A stretch of 64,000 nucleotides of DNA from Perognathus longimembris pacificus (GCF_023159225.1 NC_063181.1:13599606-13663605), one strand, 5' to 3'; shown: positions 1 to 13,199, counted from the first letter of the stretch. Notes: a model not told the origin generated them from the sequence alone. Numbers and translations: made by a program.

Positions 1-185
1 GCAGTACTTGCAAAACCATTTGGTGTAAACCAACTGAACAACTCATGGGGGGGAGAGGGGAAGGGGAGGGGGAGGGGGGAATGAGGGAGGAGGTAACAAA
101 CAGTACAAGAAATGTACCCAAGGCCTAACGTATGAAACTGTAACCTCTCTGTACATCACTTTGACAATAAATAAGAAAAAATTTT
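1..185 (+). mobile_element. L1 3' end (cut by window edge)
   Basis: This is the terminal part of the L1 3' UTR common to this window: an AACCATTTGGTGTAAACCAA motif, a G/A-rich tract, then CCTAACGTATGAAACTGTAA, CCTCTCTGTACATCACTTTG and an A-rich tail. The same series recurs at 9840-10015, 28035-28160 and 44495-44570. The 5' part lies outside the window. Confidence 0.85.
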
Positions 186-232
186 GGAAAAAAATAAAAC
201 AAAATAATAAAGATAAACTTAAGAGCACTGCA

Positions 233-356
233 CACACACAAAAAAAGAGTGTCATGGACTTTCCTACCCCAAATGGCTTTGAACTGTGATTCTCAGATCT
301 CAGCTTCCTGAGTAGCTAGGGTTACAGGTATGAGCCACCTGTGCCCAACTTGAAAT
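233..356 (-). mobile_element. Composite SINE fragment
   Basis: In minus orientation, GAGTAGCTAGGGTTACAGGT, then GAGCCACC, marks the B1/Alu-like left unit of the older composite SINE. A better copy is at 63086-63306. Only the left half is kept. Confidence 0.6.
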
Positions 357-486
357 AATCTCCCTAAGACTTTGTAAAGGATAGTACTGAAAATAAACAT
401 TTACTTCTCCTCATTGGCATCATTTGGGGCAGATTGAAATGGAACCAAAACTAAATCTACATGAATTTATTTCTTTGGTTCATCTG

Positions 487-532
487 TGTGTGTGTGTGTA
501 TGTGTGTGTGTGTGTGTGTATGTGTGTGTGTT
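487..532 (+). repeat. (TG)n microsatellite
   Basis: TG dinucleotides interrupted by single TA units. Confidence 0.95.
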
Positions 533-540
533 TATGGCTT

Positions 541-3089
541 TACAAAATGCACTTAATGCACTTCATATTTTATCATGAATATTTAGTCCACTATAGAAAT
601 ACCTACCAAAAAGAATGTATCTGACTCTTGAAAATTATAATGTCACCACAGTGCAATAGTAAGATCTTTTTGGTTTTGCCCAGGCTATTATACATGGTGT
701 CTCATTACTTGTCACTAAAATCAACTACAAACATGTCTTTCTTAAGAGACGCCTAACACAATTCTCAATGCCAGACTCAATTTCTTGCCTGTCTATGCCT
801 GTGACAGCCCTAATCGTGTTTGGCTTTGCAAGGTATCTTCGAGGTTTCTTGAGAAAAATGTGGACTCATACCTTTTGTTACCTCTAACTTCTTTAGAAGG
901 TGAGGAAGTACAGAATTCCTATGAAAGTTAGTCCTCACGCATTTCACAAATGGTCAAATTTTTAAATAGATGTGAAAGTACCAAAATCTACATTTAGTTG
1001 ATATAATAGCAAAATCTACTATGGGGATATTACTAAGGATAATTATCAAAAGTAGTTAGAAAGGCTGTCCTTTTGTTGTTTTTCCTTTTCATTTTATAGT
1101 TCTCTTTAGTGTTTTTAAACATTTTTGTCCTAACTTCTAAAATGTCTATGCTTTGAACCTCAGAATAATCACACCTCATCTTTTCCCAATGCAATTTCCA
1201 AAAATCCTAGAAATGAGATTGTACCTCACTCAGGTATAGACATTTATAGTAACATAATTAGGCCATGAAATTAAACTCAATCAATTAGTGACTCATAAAT
1301 TGGAGCCAAGTTAACAGACTTCAATCCTATTTAATCATACCTCTGATATACAGCCCTTTATTTGGGAAATGCAGTAAGCATACTAGCTCAACACTTTGTA
1401 TGAAAATGGTCTCATGATTTATGTTATGTTGACTAAAATATATTTTTTCCTACACAATCACTATTAATTTAAAATACTCAGAAAAATCATTATAGACATT
1501 GAAACTGCGGTCAAGTTTCCTGAAAGCAATTGAGGATCAATTCCTGCCACTTATTTCTAATATAGAAAGCCACAATACACTGTCAAATGTGAAACTATTT
1601 TTATAAAAGGATATGCTATGTTTCCCCAAATCCTACATATATTTATGCATATGTGATGTGATCTGATGCCCAGATGTTTCTTCAGGGTCAGGGCACTGAC
1701 CAACTATGAGGTGCACTGGCCATGGATAATTTAGAGATTAGACCACTTGTATTGGCTCCTGCTGATGGCAGCTGCCCAGTCCAAAGTTTCACCTTCTCTT
1801 GAACGCTAGTCAATGAGTAGGGATATTGCACCATTGCCACAAGAGATTCAATTTGTATTGGTCAGTTTATCTCTGCAGTCCTTTCTATGACTGGCTGAGC
1901 CTTCTATTGTGAGTTACTCCGGTCAGATCATCCTGGTAGGCAGAGCTCTGTACCTTCTTGCCACCTCACAGATTGGGGTGGGGGGTGGGGGGGGGGAAGG
2001 ATCTAGGACAGCATGAATGAAAGGCATGAAATAGAAAGTCTGTGATCGGAGAATCTATCTTCTTCCATATATTTCATGTTCTTACTAAATAAAAACACTA
2101 AAACCAGTCATGGAAATTAATAATATAAAATAAACACATACCTGCTTTGGCAAAAATAATATCATATTTGTAGATGTATTTATATAAGTAGATGGAGTCT
2201 TATAGTGAAAAGTACATTCATACTTAGTTGCAACTATCGCAATGTATTTTTTGAACTACAACAGAATTAATACTCATTTTTTTTCTCCTACAATAACTAC
2301 TCATGTGGGGTTCTCTTAGATATATAGCATATGGTGGCTACAGGGCAGTGCCAAATTTAGCAGTACAGTAAGAGGCAAATTTCAATCAGTGTAGCTTTTA
2401 AAGACACAATTTTAAAATGTTTAGAGTGTGCCCAAAGACATTTCCAGAATAAAGCTAATTAATGATATGATTTATTCATGACTACTGTGAGGGTTTTTTT
2501 TGTTTTGTTTTATTTATTGTGATCATGAACTCATGAAGGTATAATTAACTTTTCTTCACCTTTGTTCAAGGTAATGAACTTTGTTTAATTTATGAGCCAG
2601 AATTTATTGATCTTTTGTTCAACGTAATATATTTTGGCTTCAAAAAAGAAATATAACTTCTTAAGTCACAGGGTTATAAAGGTTATTTTTATAAGTTTTC
2701 TTTAGTTGAACTATCATAGTGGCCTAAGTCAAGTACATTATTGCATTAAGTGTCAAACTTTACTCTTAGGTGAAAATTTCCACTTGGACTTTTAAGGCAA
2801 ATGTCACCAATTTCATTCCAGTCATGAAATTATGCAACTGTCTATTTATCTCTATCCTAAAGAAAATACAATTCAGACTAAAGTAGGATATACAGAAACA
2901 CTTTATATTTTGGGTATATTTTTAAGTAGCATATAAAAAGGTATAAATTTAAATATAAATGAATACAAGGGAGGAAAATAGTCTATACACATTAACATTT
3001 TTCAGAAAGCACACACATCATATCCAATTTTTGGAAAGACTATTACACCTAATTGTCAAGGATCATAAAATACACTTGATATAACTGAG
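541..3089. other. SPOCK3 intron, no recognised feature
   Basis: AT-rich non-coding sequence. A more balanced block at 1650-1975 (CCAGATG..., GGCTCCTGCTGATGG...) followed by a G-rich tract (1976-1998) could be an old repeat that I do not recognise. Confidence 0.5.
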
Positions 3090-3795
3090 TTTTTGAAATG
3101 TCAAAATGATGTAGAGAGGGGCTACAGTTTCATATATAAGGCAGCAAGTACATTTCTTATCAAACTTGTTACCTCCTCCCTCATTTTTCTCCTTCCTTCT
3201 CCCCTCCTCATTTCCCTCCCCTCCCCCATGAGTTGTACAGTTGGATTATAGCATATAGTTATGTAAGTATTGCTGCTCCATTGGTTCACCTTCTGCTCTC
3301 TGTCTCTCCATTTTGACATTCCCCTTCCCTAGTTCTGATAAATGTGAATACAATACCCAGGGTACCAAAATCAGTTACAGTGACATCAGGGGTAAAACCA
3401 TGGGGAAGAAAGACAAATGAAAAAGGCATGATTTCACATGGTACATTGAAATTAACAACAACAATGATAAACCCCTTATTTTCATAATTTGGAGTTCATT
3501 TCACTTAGCATCATCTTATGTGATCATATGTACATAGCTATCAAACTATTGTGATCTGCTAGGGACTATCCTAGACATATACTAATTATTACCAATGAGG
3601 GAAATCATAAAGTCTATGTTTCTTTGGGTCTGGCTCACTTCACTTAGGATTATACTTTCCAAGTCTTTCCATTTCCTTATGAATGGGGCAATGTCATTCT
3701 TTCTGATAGAAACAGAATTCCATTGTGTATATGTGCCACATTTTTTTCAACTAAAATATTGGTGTGTATCATGGGAGTCCAAGCATTCATGTTAC
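3090..3795 (-). mobile_element. L1 fragment: 3' UTR plus end of ORF2
   Basis: On the minus strand the 3' terminus is near 3090. Reading 5' it shows the pyrimidine-rich 3' UTR (3170-3230 on +), the GATCATATGTACATAGCTAT block (about 3520), and at 3600-3780 the antisense of the ORF2 C-terminus (TGTGGCACATATACACAATG on the minus strand). The 5' end is lost near the LTR at 3799. Confidence 0.8.
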
Positions 3796-3798
3796 AAC

Positions 3799-4349
3799 TG
3801 TTATGCCTAGATTTTGGGTCCCCAAAGACCACCAAGGAGCCGATTCCGATGCAAACACATGAGAGCCTTTATTGCAAGCTCAAACCTGGACTCTCAACTA
3901 TCACCGATCTGGTGATGGATCTGGACTGAGAGCCCTGATCCTCAGATAGGCAGGGTGTTTTTTTTTTATTGTAATTACAACAGGGACAGGGTATTTCCAA
4001 CTTGGCAGATACTTAATTGGATGGCATTTCGTAAGCAAGTCTTGTCCTATTTCTATTGGCTATCTACGCTTTCAAGTTATCTATTTTGGCTTTGATAATG
4101 GGAACTGGCCTCGATATCAGGAACTGACAACAGGTGGTCATGTAGCACTGATGCAGTGGGTTAATGCAGGGCATAGAGCAAGTCACAAATGGGTTAAGCA
4201 AGCCTTTTACAGAAGCAGAATTTTGTGGTCAGGCTGACCTAGTACCAACTTTATTTTAACAATTGCTACCATGTTTTCCCATTACCACTAAGCAAGCTTG
4301 AGTGGGCTGAAGCAATCCAGTACTCAATCTTAAGTGAACAAACCCAACA
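3799..4349 (-). mobile_element. Solo LTR of an endogenous retrovirus
   Basis: The segment reads TGTT...AACA on the minus strand, with TGTTGGGTTTG at its start (4349) and GGCATAACA at its end (3799). A polyadenylation signal AATAAA lies on the minus strand near 3869, about 70 bases before the end, as expected for R-U5. No internal retroviral region is attached, so it is a solo LTR of about 551 bp. GTTAC occurs at 3791-3795 and 4350-4354, but the left copy is offset by three bases, so the target duplication is not secure. The class was not determined. Confidence 0.7.
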
Positions 4350-5355
4350 GTTACCATGGCATTTCTACTAATATTATGGTTATTTCCATAGTCTATGGTT
4401 ATCTTTTTTTTTTTTTTACTGTCTGGTGCCATGGTTGCTACCCAGGTACAGAGGGGAACAAGGGATTCCTATATTTTTAAATGTCAAACTACAAGAAACT
4501 AGTCTCGTGGGTGGGGGTGCAGCCCTGTAGCATGGAGTCATCACCATGGTTTAGAAGCTGTTATTATTTTAACACTAAAACATATATTTAGTTACTCAGA
4601 TTCTCAGGTCAGTCCTTACACAACCATATCAAACTATCAGTTTGTCCTTTTGCAATAAGTAAATTTAGTAACTCATTCCCTTCAATTATGTGTGTGTGTG
4701 TGTGTAATGTCTTAATTCATTGTCAAACCATGATTGTGAATGATGGAACAACTATTTCCTGATTCTCCCCTCCCCAAAAGATGTCTTCATACTTTTGATA
4801 GAACTAGCCCCATATAATCTAAACTGTGTGCAGTCAGCAAAATAAGGGAGGCTGACTTATTTCTTCATTCAACTATTCTTAGACAAAACTAGAGTTCCAA
4901 AATATTAAGAAATGCAGCAAACTCCAAACCGACTGGTCTATTTTAAAACATTGTATACTACTACATTATCTCTCTTTCACCTTATACATTCCTTTGTAAC
5001 TCTTATGTTTTTATAAAATACCTTGTATTTGGCATTTTTAAAGAAGAATAACTATGTTGCATTGATATAATTTATGCATGTATAACTAAAATAAGACTGT
5101 CACTCACATGAATAAATTATTCATTCATCAAATGTAATGATTTAAAGCTCTTTTTTCTGCTTCTACTGATTTCTCATACTTGTTCCTATTTAATTGTATT
5201 TAATTGTAAATGAAATTTCTTTATTATGATTTAGAACAACATTATCACAATAACACAAAGCCAAAAGGAAACTCTAGAAGTCAAAAATCCAAGGTGAAAA
5301 AGCAATATAGACACTGAGCTTCCACAAAAAGTTTTTCTAGGATAATTTTGAAATC
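4350..5355. other. SPOCK3 intron, no recognised feature
   Basis: Unassigned sequence with a T12 run near 4407 and a short (TG)9 at 4688-4706. The block 4420-4545 is slightly GC-richer but not recognised. Confidence 0.5.
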
Positions 5356-5358
5356 AGT

Positions 5359-5360
<2 letters not shown>

Positions 5361-5430
<70 letters not shown>

Positions 5431-5443
5431 CATACACACACAC
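5361..5443 (+). repeat. Compound (CT)n(CA)n microsatellite
   Basis: About 23 CT units run to 5407, followed by CA units with a single GACATA interruption to 5443. Confidence 0.97.
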
Positions 5444-5559
5444 AAGTTACATAACCTAATTGTGGTAGGGGCTTGGATGTCATTCAAACAGACTTCCCCA
5501 AATATCCTTTCTGGTAGAGTTGCTAAAAATGGCAACTATGAATCGTTCCTGAAAGAGCC

Positions 5560-5990
5560 AGACCGAACAGTGTGACCTGATATTTGTCATTGAGACTCCA
5601 GGACAGACTGCTGAGGAGAATGTACAAGAGCTTTCTCTGTGTGACCTGAAGACGAAGGATGGGGGATAAGGGTGACACCGGCAGCTCTGCCCTCTGGGCT
5701 TTGGAAATGGCTTTCTGAGAACGTGATGCCTGGAGCCAGCGGGGCCATTTGTGAACTCGGAGACAAACCTGCCAGCGGAGATGCTGCTGAAGATAGGGAC
5801 TGAAAATGAAGGAAAGGGCTGTAGTTCTTGACAATTTCTTTTCTCTCTCTCTTTCATTTCTTGTAGGGGGTCATGGAGCGTGAATTCAAGCACTCACAAC
5901 TGCTAGGCTGGCGGAACACTAGTTTCAGTAGTGTTTGGAACATGGTCTCCCATTCCTGCCCAGGAACAAACCTGAGCTGAGTTCTACCTC
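5560..5990 (+). other. Exon-like or ancient-repeat block, unidentified
   Basis: A block of balanced base composition between two simple repeats. It includes TGGAGCCAGCGGGGCCATTT and GTGAACTCGGAGACAAACCT, whose general form recalls old mammal-wide transposon sequence. A strong acceptor-like site (C/T-rich tract then TTTCATTTCTTGTAG) ends at 5865. No long coding frame crosses it. Either an old repeat or an exon of an unannotated transcript; I cannot decide. Confidence 0.3.
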
Positions 5991-6009
5991 CTGGAATTGC
6001 AATCATTCT

Positions 6010-6392
6010 AGCTCCTCCTCCCCCTTCCCCTCCCCTGTCCCTCCTGCTCCCTCTCCATCTCCCCTCTCCCCCTCCCCTTCTCCCCTTCCCCCCTCCCTCT
6101 CCCCCTCCCCCTCTCCCCCTCTCCCCTTCCCCCTCTCCCCCTTCTCCCCTCTCTTCCCCCTTCTTCCCCTCTTTTCCTTCCTCCTCCTCCTACCTCTCCC
6201 CATCCCCTCCTCCCCTCTACTCCCCTTCCTCCCCCTCCTCCCCCTCTCCTCTCCCCCTCTTCTTCCTCCTCCCCTCTCCTCCCCTCCTCTCTCTCCTCCT
6301 CCTCTCCCCTGCTTCCCCCTTCTCCCCTCTCCTCCCCCTTCTCTCCCTCCTGCCCCTCCTCCTCCTCCCCCTCTCTCTCCCCTTCCCTCACC
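6010..6392 (+). repeat. 380-bp polypyrimidine tract
   Basis: The plus strand is almost purely C and T, as irregular CCCCTCTCC/CTCCTCC units with only rare purines. Such tracts can form intramolecular triplexes. The reading frames across it are low-complexity artefacts. Confidence 0.97.
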
Positions 6393-6565
6393 TTAGCCTC
6401 TCAAGTAGCTTGGGTTTACAGGCATGCACACCTGTCCCTAGCTTATAATTGAAAAGTGGTCTCATGAACTTGTCTGCTCAAGCTGGCTTTAAATGTGATC
6501 CTTCAGATCTCAGCCTCACAAGTAGCTGAGGGTTACTGCCATGAGCCACTGGCACCTGACTTCTT
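6393..6565 (-). mobile_element. Composite SINE, left units
   Basis: Two successive B1/Alu-like signatures in minus orientation, CAAGTAGCTTGGGTTTACAG (6401) and CAAGTAGCTGAGGGTTACTG (6520), suggest two SINE heads or an internal duplication. The polypyrimidine tract replaces the 3' side. Confidence 0.6.
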
Positions 6566-7227
6566 GAAAAAATTTTCTAAGAGTTACTTTTTCGTGCTGC
6601 CAGTTTCCTCATGCGAGATTTGATTCAAATGAATTATTGTATAATGGAACGTAATAATGCATTTCTGTTAACAGATACCATGCATTGTTGAGTCATAATA
6701 TCTCTTTTCTATTCCATTGTTTGACTTTAAGTCTACTCTTTAGCCTAATAAGCATGAATGCTTAAAAATATCAAAACTGAATAACCTGTGGGTCAGCACT
6801 CAATTTAAAATACTGTGTGGATGTTGTCTTTAAGTTGCTTTTATTTCCCTGAAATAAAGTCCCATAAGAAGCCACTAGTGATTAAGTTGTGAGATGTTTC
6901 TTGATTTATTACTTAGATGTGAGCTGTGATATATAGCATAATATATCACATGTATTTCTGGTGTATATGTCACATATATGTATGATCTCTGACAGGAAAC
7001 TATCACTCTGACAAAGGAAATTAAGACCTGATTAAAGAGAGAAGTGAAGATTTAGGTGTTAGCATTCTCAAAACCATAGCATTATAAATGTATCTTAGAA
7101 ATATATATTAATGCAACACTGTTGTTATTTCCAAAGAAAACTTTAAAATCAGTAGGGAAAAATAAAATTAAAATAACCTTCAGATTCTATACCATATATC
7201 AACTGTTTTGGCTAAAGTCACTATAAC
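6566..7227. other. SPOCK3 intron, no recognised feature
   Basis: AT-rich sequence with no clear repeat or coding potential. Confidence 0.5.
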
Positions 7228-7241
7228 CTCACACAATTTTT

Positions 7242-7446
7242 TTTTATTTTTTTTGGCCAGTCCTGGGCTTGGACTCTGGGCCTGAGCACTGTCCCTGGCT
7301 TCTTTTTGCTCAAGGCTAGCACTCTGCCACTTGAGCCACAGCGCCACTTCTGGCCATTTTCTGTATATGTGGTGCTGGGGAATCGAACCCAGGGCCTCAT
7401 GTATATGAAGCAGGCACTCTTCCCACTAGGCCATATCCCCAGCCCC
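7242..7446 (-). mobile_element. Dimeric tRNA-type SINE with 14-bp TSD
   Basis: A complete minus-orientation copy runs from the T-rich complement of its A tail through the GGCCAGTCCTGGGCTTGGAC end to the CCATATCCCCAGCCCC head. CTCACACAATTTTT flanks it at 7228-7241 and 7447-7460, a perfect target duplication. Confidence 0.93.
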
Positions 7447-7460
7447 CTCACACAATTTTT

Positions 7461-7827
7461 TAATGTAAACATTTAAGTATTTTTTAATCAGTAGTGACTA
7501 TAAGACAAAACCACGTTGATTTTTCATTCATCACATATAAATCCATTAAAATTTTATTTTAATTTGTCATATCTAATGTAAAAAATATTATACATTTTTA
7601 AGGGATCATTAATATAAATGTAAATCTATTTCAGTAAGTTGAAATACAATTATAAGTTTTAATCACTCATTTGAAACCATATAATAAAAATTGATTTTCA
7701 CATTGCCTCTAATAGACAAAGAAAATCATTCTACTTTCATTTAGCTTGTGATTAAGAAATGCAAATATTATTGGTGTGAGTTCAGGAAATCTAATTTATA
7801 GACACCCTCCTGCATATTCTTATAACT
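7461..7827. other. SPOCK3 intron, no recognised feature
   Basis: AT-rich, nothing identified. Confidence 0.5.
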
Positions 7828-8262
7828 TTCCTTTTTATTTTAATTTTTATTGTCAAGATGATGTAAAGAGAGATTACAGTTACATATATAAGGTAGCGAG
7901 TACATTTCTTGTCAAACTTGTTACCTCTGCCCTCATTTTTCTCCCACCCTCCCCCCTCCCCCTCCCCCTCCCAGTTGTACAGTTGGTTTACAACATAGTT
8001 TTATAAGTATTGCTGTTGCATTGGTTTACCTTCTATCCTTTGCCTTACCATTTTGGTGCTCCCCTTCCCTTCCCTAATTCAGACAAACATAGACTCTGTG
8101 GTTTTCCTCATTGGTAATAATTAGTATATGTCTAGGATAGTCCTAGCAGACGATCACAATAGGCCAATTATGTACATATGATCATATAAGATGATACTAA
8201 GCAAAATGGACTCCAAGTTATGGAAACAAGAGGTTTATCTTGTTATTTTTAAAGTACAATGG
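7828..8262 (-). mobile_element. L1 3' end with inverted 5' segment
   Basis: 7840-8088 is the L1 3' UTR in minus orientation (ATTGTCAAGATGATGTAAAG ... CCATTTTGGTGCTCCCCTTC). At about 8089 the orientation flips: CATAGACTCTGTGG...CCTCATTGGTAATAATTAG and TATGTACATATGATCATATA read in plus orientation to about 8262. A normally oriented minus copy at 3480-3620 shows the same sequence as its complement. This is the hallmark of twin-primed insertion. No convincing TSD was found. Confidence 0.82.
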
Positions 8263-8266
8263 GAAC

Positions 8267-8487
8267 TTTTTTTCTTTGAGTGGTATTGAGCTTTGGGCTC
8301 AGATTCTCATACTTACTAGATGCTACTCTGCCACTTTATCCACTCCATCAGCCTTGCTTTTTGCTGATTGTTTTGGAGACAAGACCGCAAGAACTTTTCT
8401 GCTCAGGCTGGTCTCAAGCCATGATTCTCTCACTCCCAACCTCCTAAGTCGCTGGAATTATGGGTGTAAGCCAGTGGTGCTATGGCT
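8267..8487 (-). mobile_element. Composite SINE, near full length
   Basis: In minus orientation it starts with the tRNA-like half (GGTATTGAGCTTTGGGCTCA...) and ends with the B1/Alu-like half (CTAAGTCGCTGGAATTATGG, 8443-8462). It is diverged and has the same order as the copy at 63086-63306. Confidence 0.75.
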
Positions 8488-8489
8488 CA

Positions 8490-9490
8490 TGGAACATTTT
8501 GTGCTCTTACTGATGACTCTGATTTGAAGTCCAGCTCTATGTCCCAATCCCTATGCATTTGGCAAACATTTTCTCAATTTTTCAATATTCACACCAAAAT
8601 GATTGTTGTATCAGAAACATCCTGACTAAAAAGATGAAGGAACATATTTGTCTTGTGAGTCTGTTGCCTAGCAGTGGGGGAAAAATGGTGCAGATGAAAG
8701 AGGGTGGCAATATACAAGAAGATTGTTTTAGTGAAATGCCACTGGCTCTTAGATTTAGAATTGTCTTTCTCTGAGACAGGGATGTAGGACTGGGAGTTGT
8801 CATTAGCTTTGGAGTTGTTACTTCCGTTCAAATGGCTATGGTTAAAATGGGTCACTTTTAGGAAAATGTATGCTAACTTTGGAAGTCATCAGAAAATGGT
8901 GATAAAGACCTTAGGCTTCAAAATCAAACACGACGGCAGTAAGCTTGACCAGCTATGTTACCTTAAATAAATAGCATTCCAAACTTATCTGACCTTTATA
9001 TATTTTCTCTTTCACCTCCTATTCAACATACTTTGGCAATGAAAACATATGTTTATCACTTGGTGATAATAAGTTGTATCATATTATCTTTAGATATTTT
9101 TCATGTATACATGATGTCATTGAACAGATGAGAAAGTGGTTTTACACCTGATTTTTATCTGTTAAAGTAAACACAGTATTTTGTCAAGACACTTTCATTC
9201 CTATAAAATTTACAAGTAATAAGATTATTTAAAAACAGGATGTTAAGGAAGACAACTAATGAGACTCTTTCAAAACTAGATGTTAAGGAAATTATTATAA
9301 GTACAATAAGCTACACTTCAATCTGCTATCACTTTTCACAAATTATAAAACTAGTTAATTATTACACACATTATCACAATAAATTAAATTTCTCCTTTGA
9401 CACACACAGGATGTTGGGTGAAAGTATTATATTCAACTATTTGCTTGTTTCTTATAAAGCAACTACAATTACTTCAGTAAACTGAAATAA
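8490..9490. other. SPOCK3 intron, no recognised feature
   Basis: Unassigned non-coding sequence. Open frames here are short and on opposite strands of the same segment. Confidence 0.5.
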
Positions 9491-9500
9491 GAAAGTGACC

Positions 9501-10046
9501 TGAATAGCTACACCCATATGATCACTTAAGACAATGCCAAGTGAAATGAACTCCACGTTATGGAAACAAGAGTTATACCACTGTTGTAATTATTTTCAAC
9601 ATGCCATGTGAAACCATACCGTTTGGGGGTTTTTTGGAGGGAGGGGGTTCTTGTCTGTTAGTCTATTTGATGGTTTTGTTTAGTTTTGTTACTCTTGTAT
9701 TTCCTTCCTATGGTTGTACTCCCACTACCACTATGTCTCATCTGAGAACCCTGGATACTGTTTATATGGGTATTAAAACTGGGGAAAGGAAAGGGAATAT
9801 CAAAATTGAGAGACAAAGGACAAAAAGACAAACCATTCCAAAAGTAATACTTACAAAACCATTTGGTATAAACCAACTGCACAACTCAGGGGGAGAGGGG
9901 AATGGGGGGAGGAATGAGGGAGGAGGTAACCAGTTGAACAAGAAACGTACTCACTGCTTTGCATATGAATCTGGAACCTCTCTGTATCACACTTTGACAA
10001 TAAAGAAAAAAGTTTAATTAAAAATAAATTAATTAATTTAAAAAAT
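9501..10046 (+). mobile_element. 5'-truncated L1 3' UTR with 10-bp TSD
   Basis: It begins within the CCATATGATCACTTAAG / GTGAAATGAACTCCACGTTA block and ends with CACTTTGACAATAAAG and an A/T-rich tail to 10046. GAAAGTGACC flanks it at 9491-9500 and 10047-10056. It gives a good view of the intact 3' UTR of the young L1 family here. Confidence 0.9.
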
Positions 10047-10056
10047 GAAAGTGACC

Positions 10057-12095
10057 AGCAACTTTCTATCAATAAACCATGAATCAGGTGAAATAGCTTG
10101 CATTAGTTCTGTGCTTCTCAAACTAGGGCACTTGCATTGAGCAACAAATCTTAGGACATTCCCATGTTAGCATAAACCTGGAGATTTCTTCTGGCTGTAT
10201 CAATTTTCCAAGTAAGCAGTTGAAAATGTTATTTTTCAAAGTGATGTAAAGATAGTTTTATGATGCTGAATCTTGATCGTGATAGATGAGAAGAGTTTGT
10301 GTTTTGTGCTAGAAGGCTACAGAATGCAAAAAGGCATATGAATTTCAAAGGAATAATGATATTTCAAAGATACACCATAATGCAAAGCTTGAAAAGTAGT
10401 GCAGTCTAACATAGTGTGAAAATCAATCATGTTTTCTAAAGTTAGAAGCCAGGAAAAAGACTTTGATCTCTTTCAAAATCCTTATATGCAAAATATCCCT
10501 AATTCTCTTAGGGATTTTAGGTTGTCTTTTATGTAATACAGAATTATCCCAATTCTCATTCTTCCACTTAAATACTTAGCTATATAGCACATGGTCATAA
10601 TTTCACAAGGCACTTCCATGAAGATGAATAATTTAACGTGACATTACCCAATGTTGTAATTCCCACATTAGCAAACTAGAGCACAAACAAATCATATGAT
10701 GAATTTTACTACCAATTTTAATTTGATCACCAAAAGAGAAAGAAAACATATAAATTTTCAAATACTGTTTCTTTTTCAAAAGAAACGGCAAAATAGACAT
10801 TATAGAAGAGAAAAGGTTGTGGATGGGACACAGGAATACTGGCAGTTCAGGAGAAAAGACCTGCAAAGGTCTAATCAAGCCCTGTAAGACAGCTATGGAA
10901 AACAGTCCAGTAGCCACCCTGCTAGCAAATGCATGAGCCCCCAGGGTTCATTCATAAAAGCATGCTTCAGCAGCCCCTTTGCATTCCTGCCCTAGTACTT
11001 TTCACTCTCATTGACCTTACTTCCCTATCATTCACTTTTCATCCATGCCCCACTTGAGTTTCTATTGTTATGAACTTGCCAAGTGCTTTCACACATCTCC
11101 ATCTCCCAACTTGGCATGCTTATCCAAAGGGCAAAGGCTACTCTTCCATCAGACCTCCAATTAAGTATTAAGGACTTTATGAGGCCTTCATCAACATCTC
11201 CCAGGAAGAGGTAAAGTGTGTGTGCTTGTGTAACTTCTCTTGTTACAGTGCATCCCCCTTCCTTTTTGATCATGTCAGTCCCTTCAATGATCCAAGGCTG
11301 TCCAGGGACCTTGTGGCAGGTATTGGTAGAGAGCACAAAGTGACATATAAAATTAAATATACAAAGTAGTATGCACAAAAAGATAACAGCCTTGCCCTCA
11401 TTGTTTAACCTACTTTTTAGTTTTAACATTTTATACATGCTACAAACATTAAGAAATAAACAAGCATTTAGCAAAGGAAGATTTAAATATGGAGGAAGAG
11501 TGTTTTTGAAGTACCATACTTTAACCATGGATTGTTTCTTAATGTGTTTTCATACACATATTTAGTGAATTGATGCTGACCAAAAAATAATCCCTTATAA
11601 TCTGAAGGAAAAATGTTCTTCTTTTATAGGATAGATAGCTAGACTTTCACGAATGTAATAGGATTATTTCTAGAGCAAATAGTCAAGAGCAGAATGTTCT
11701 ATCAATATGTCTTTGCTCTACTTTCAATGTTCTCACATTTCAGTTATTGAGCAGATATTTCTAGTTTATTGGAAGTGCCAATCTTTCATATTTCCCACAG
11801 ACCTAATGTAAATTGGCATTAGTTATCACACAGTGAATGGTTAAAGTTGAATTGAAGTTACAGGTAAAAATAAGGACAGTTGTTGGTAGTGTTAAGTTCT
11901 ATAATAGTATCCCTTATATCACCACTCCAAGGGCAATGATTGAAATGATGATTTTTTTTACATACTGTGTCCCTAATATAAAAAAATATGAAGTTTGAAT
12001 CTCACTTGGATTCGTGCATATTTCTCCCATACACTATAACGTGGGAGCAATAGCACCCTCTTTATAGCAGTATAAGCAGGTACTCATAAAGGGTG
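10057..12095. other. SPOCK3 intron, mostly unassigned
   Basis: Non-coding. The block 10980-11340, with CTCCATCTCCCAACTTGG and AGGACTTTATGAGGCCTTCA, loosely recalls the 3' end of an ancient L2-type LINE, but this is weak. Confidence 0.35.
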
Positions 12096-12169
12096 GGGTG
12101 GGGGAAAGGAGAAAGGGTAGATGAATAAGAAGGAAAAGAGGAGGAGAATGCAGTGAAGAATTCAGTATA

Positions 12170-13034
<865 letters not shown>

Positions 13035-13199
13035 AATTCTGTATATACCCTACAAAATTTTAAAAATTGCAGAAAAAGTGGATAGGGGAGGGACAAGTAA
13101 GAATGTTGAAAGAGATGACATTGATCAAGATACATTGGATCATAAAATGTTGGTTAAATAGCAGCTCCTTTTACAACTACTTAAAGGTAATGCTAATTA

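Noticed and set aside
5935..6396. Pro/Ser/Leu-rich 153-codon frame and its Glu/Gly/Arg-rich antisense frames
   Set aside because: Translation of the polypyrimidine tract, low complexity.
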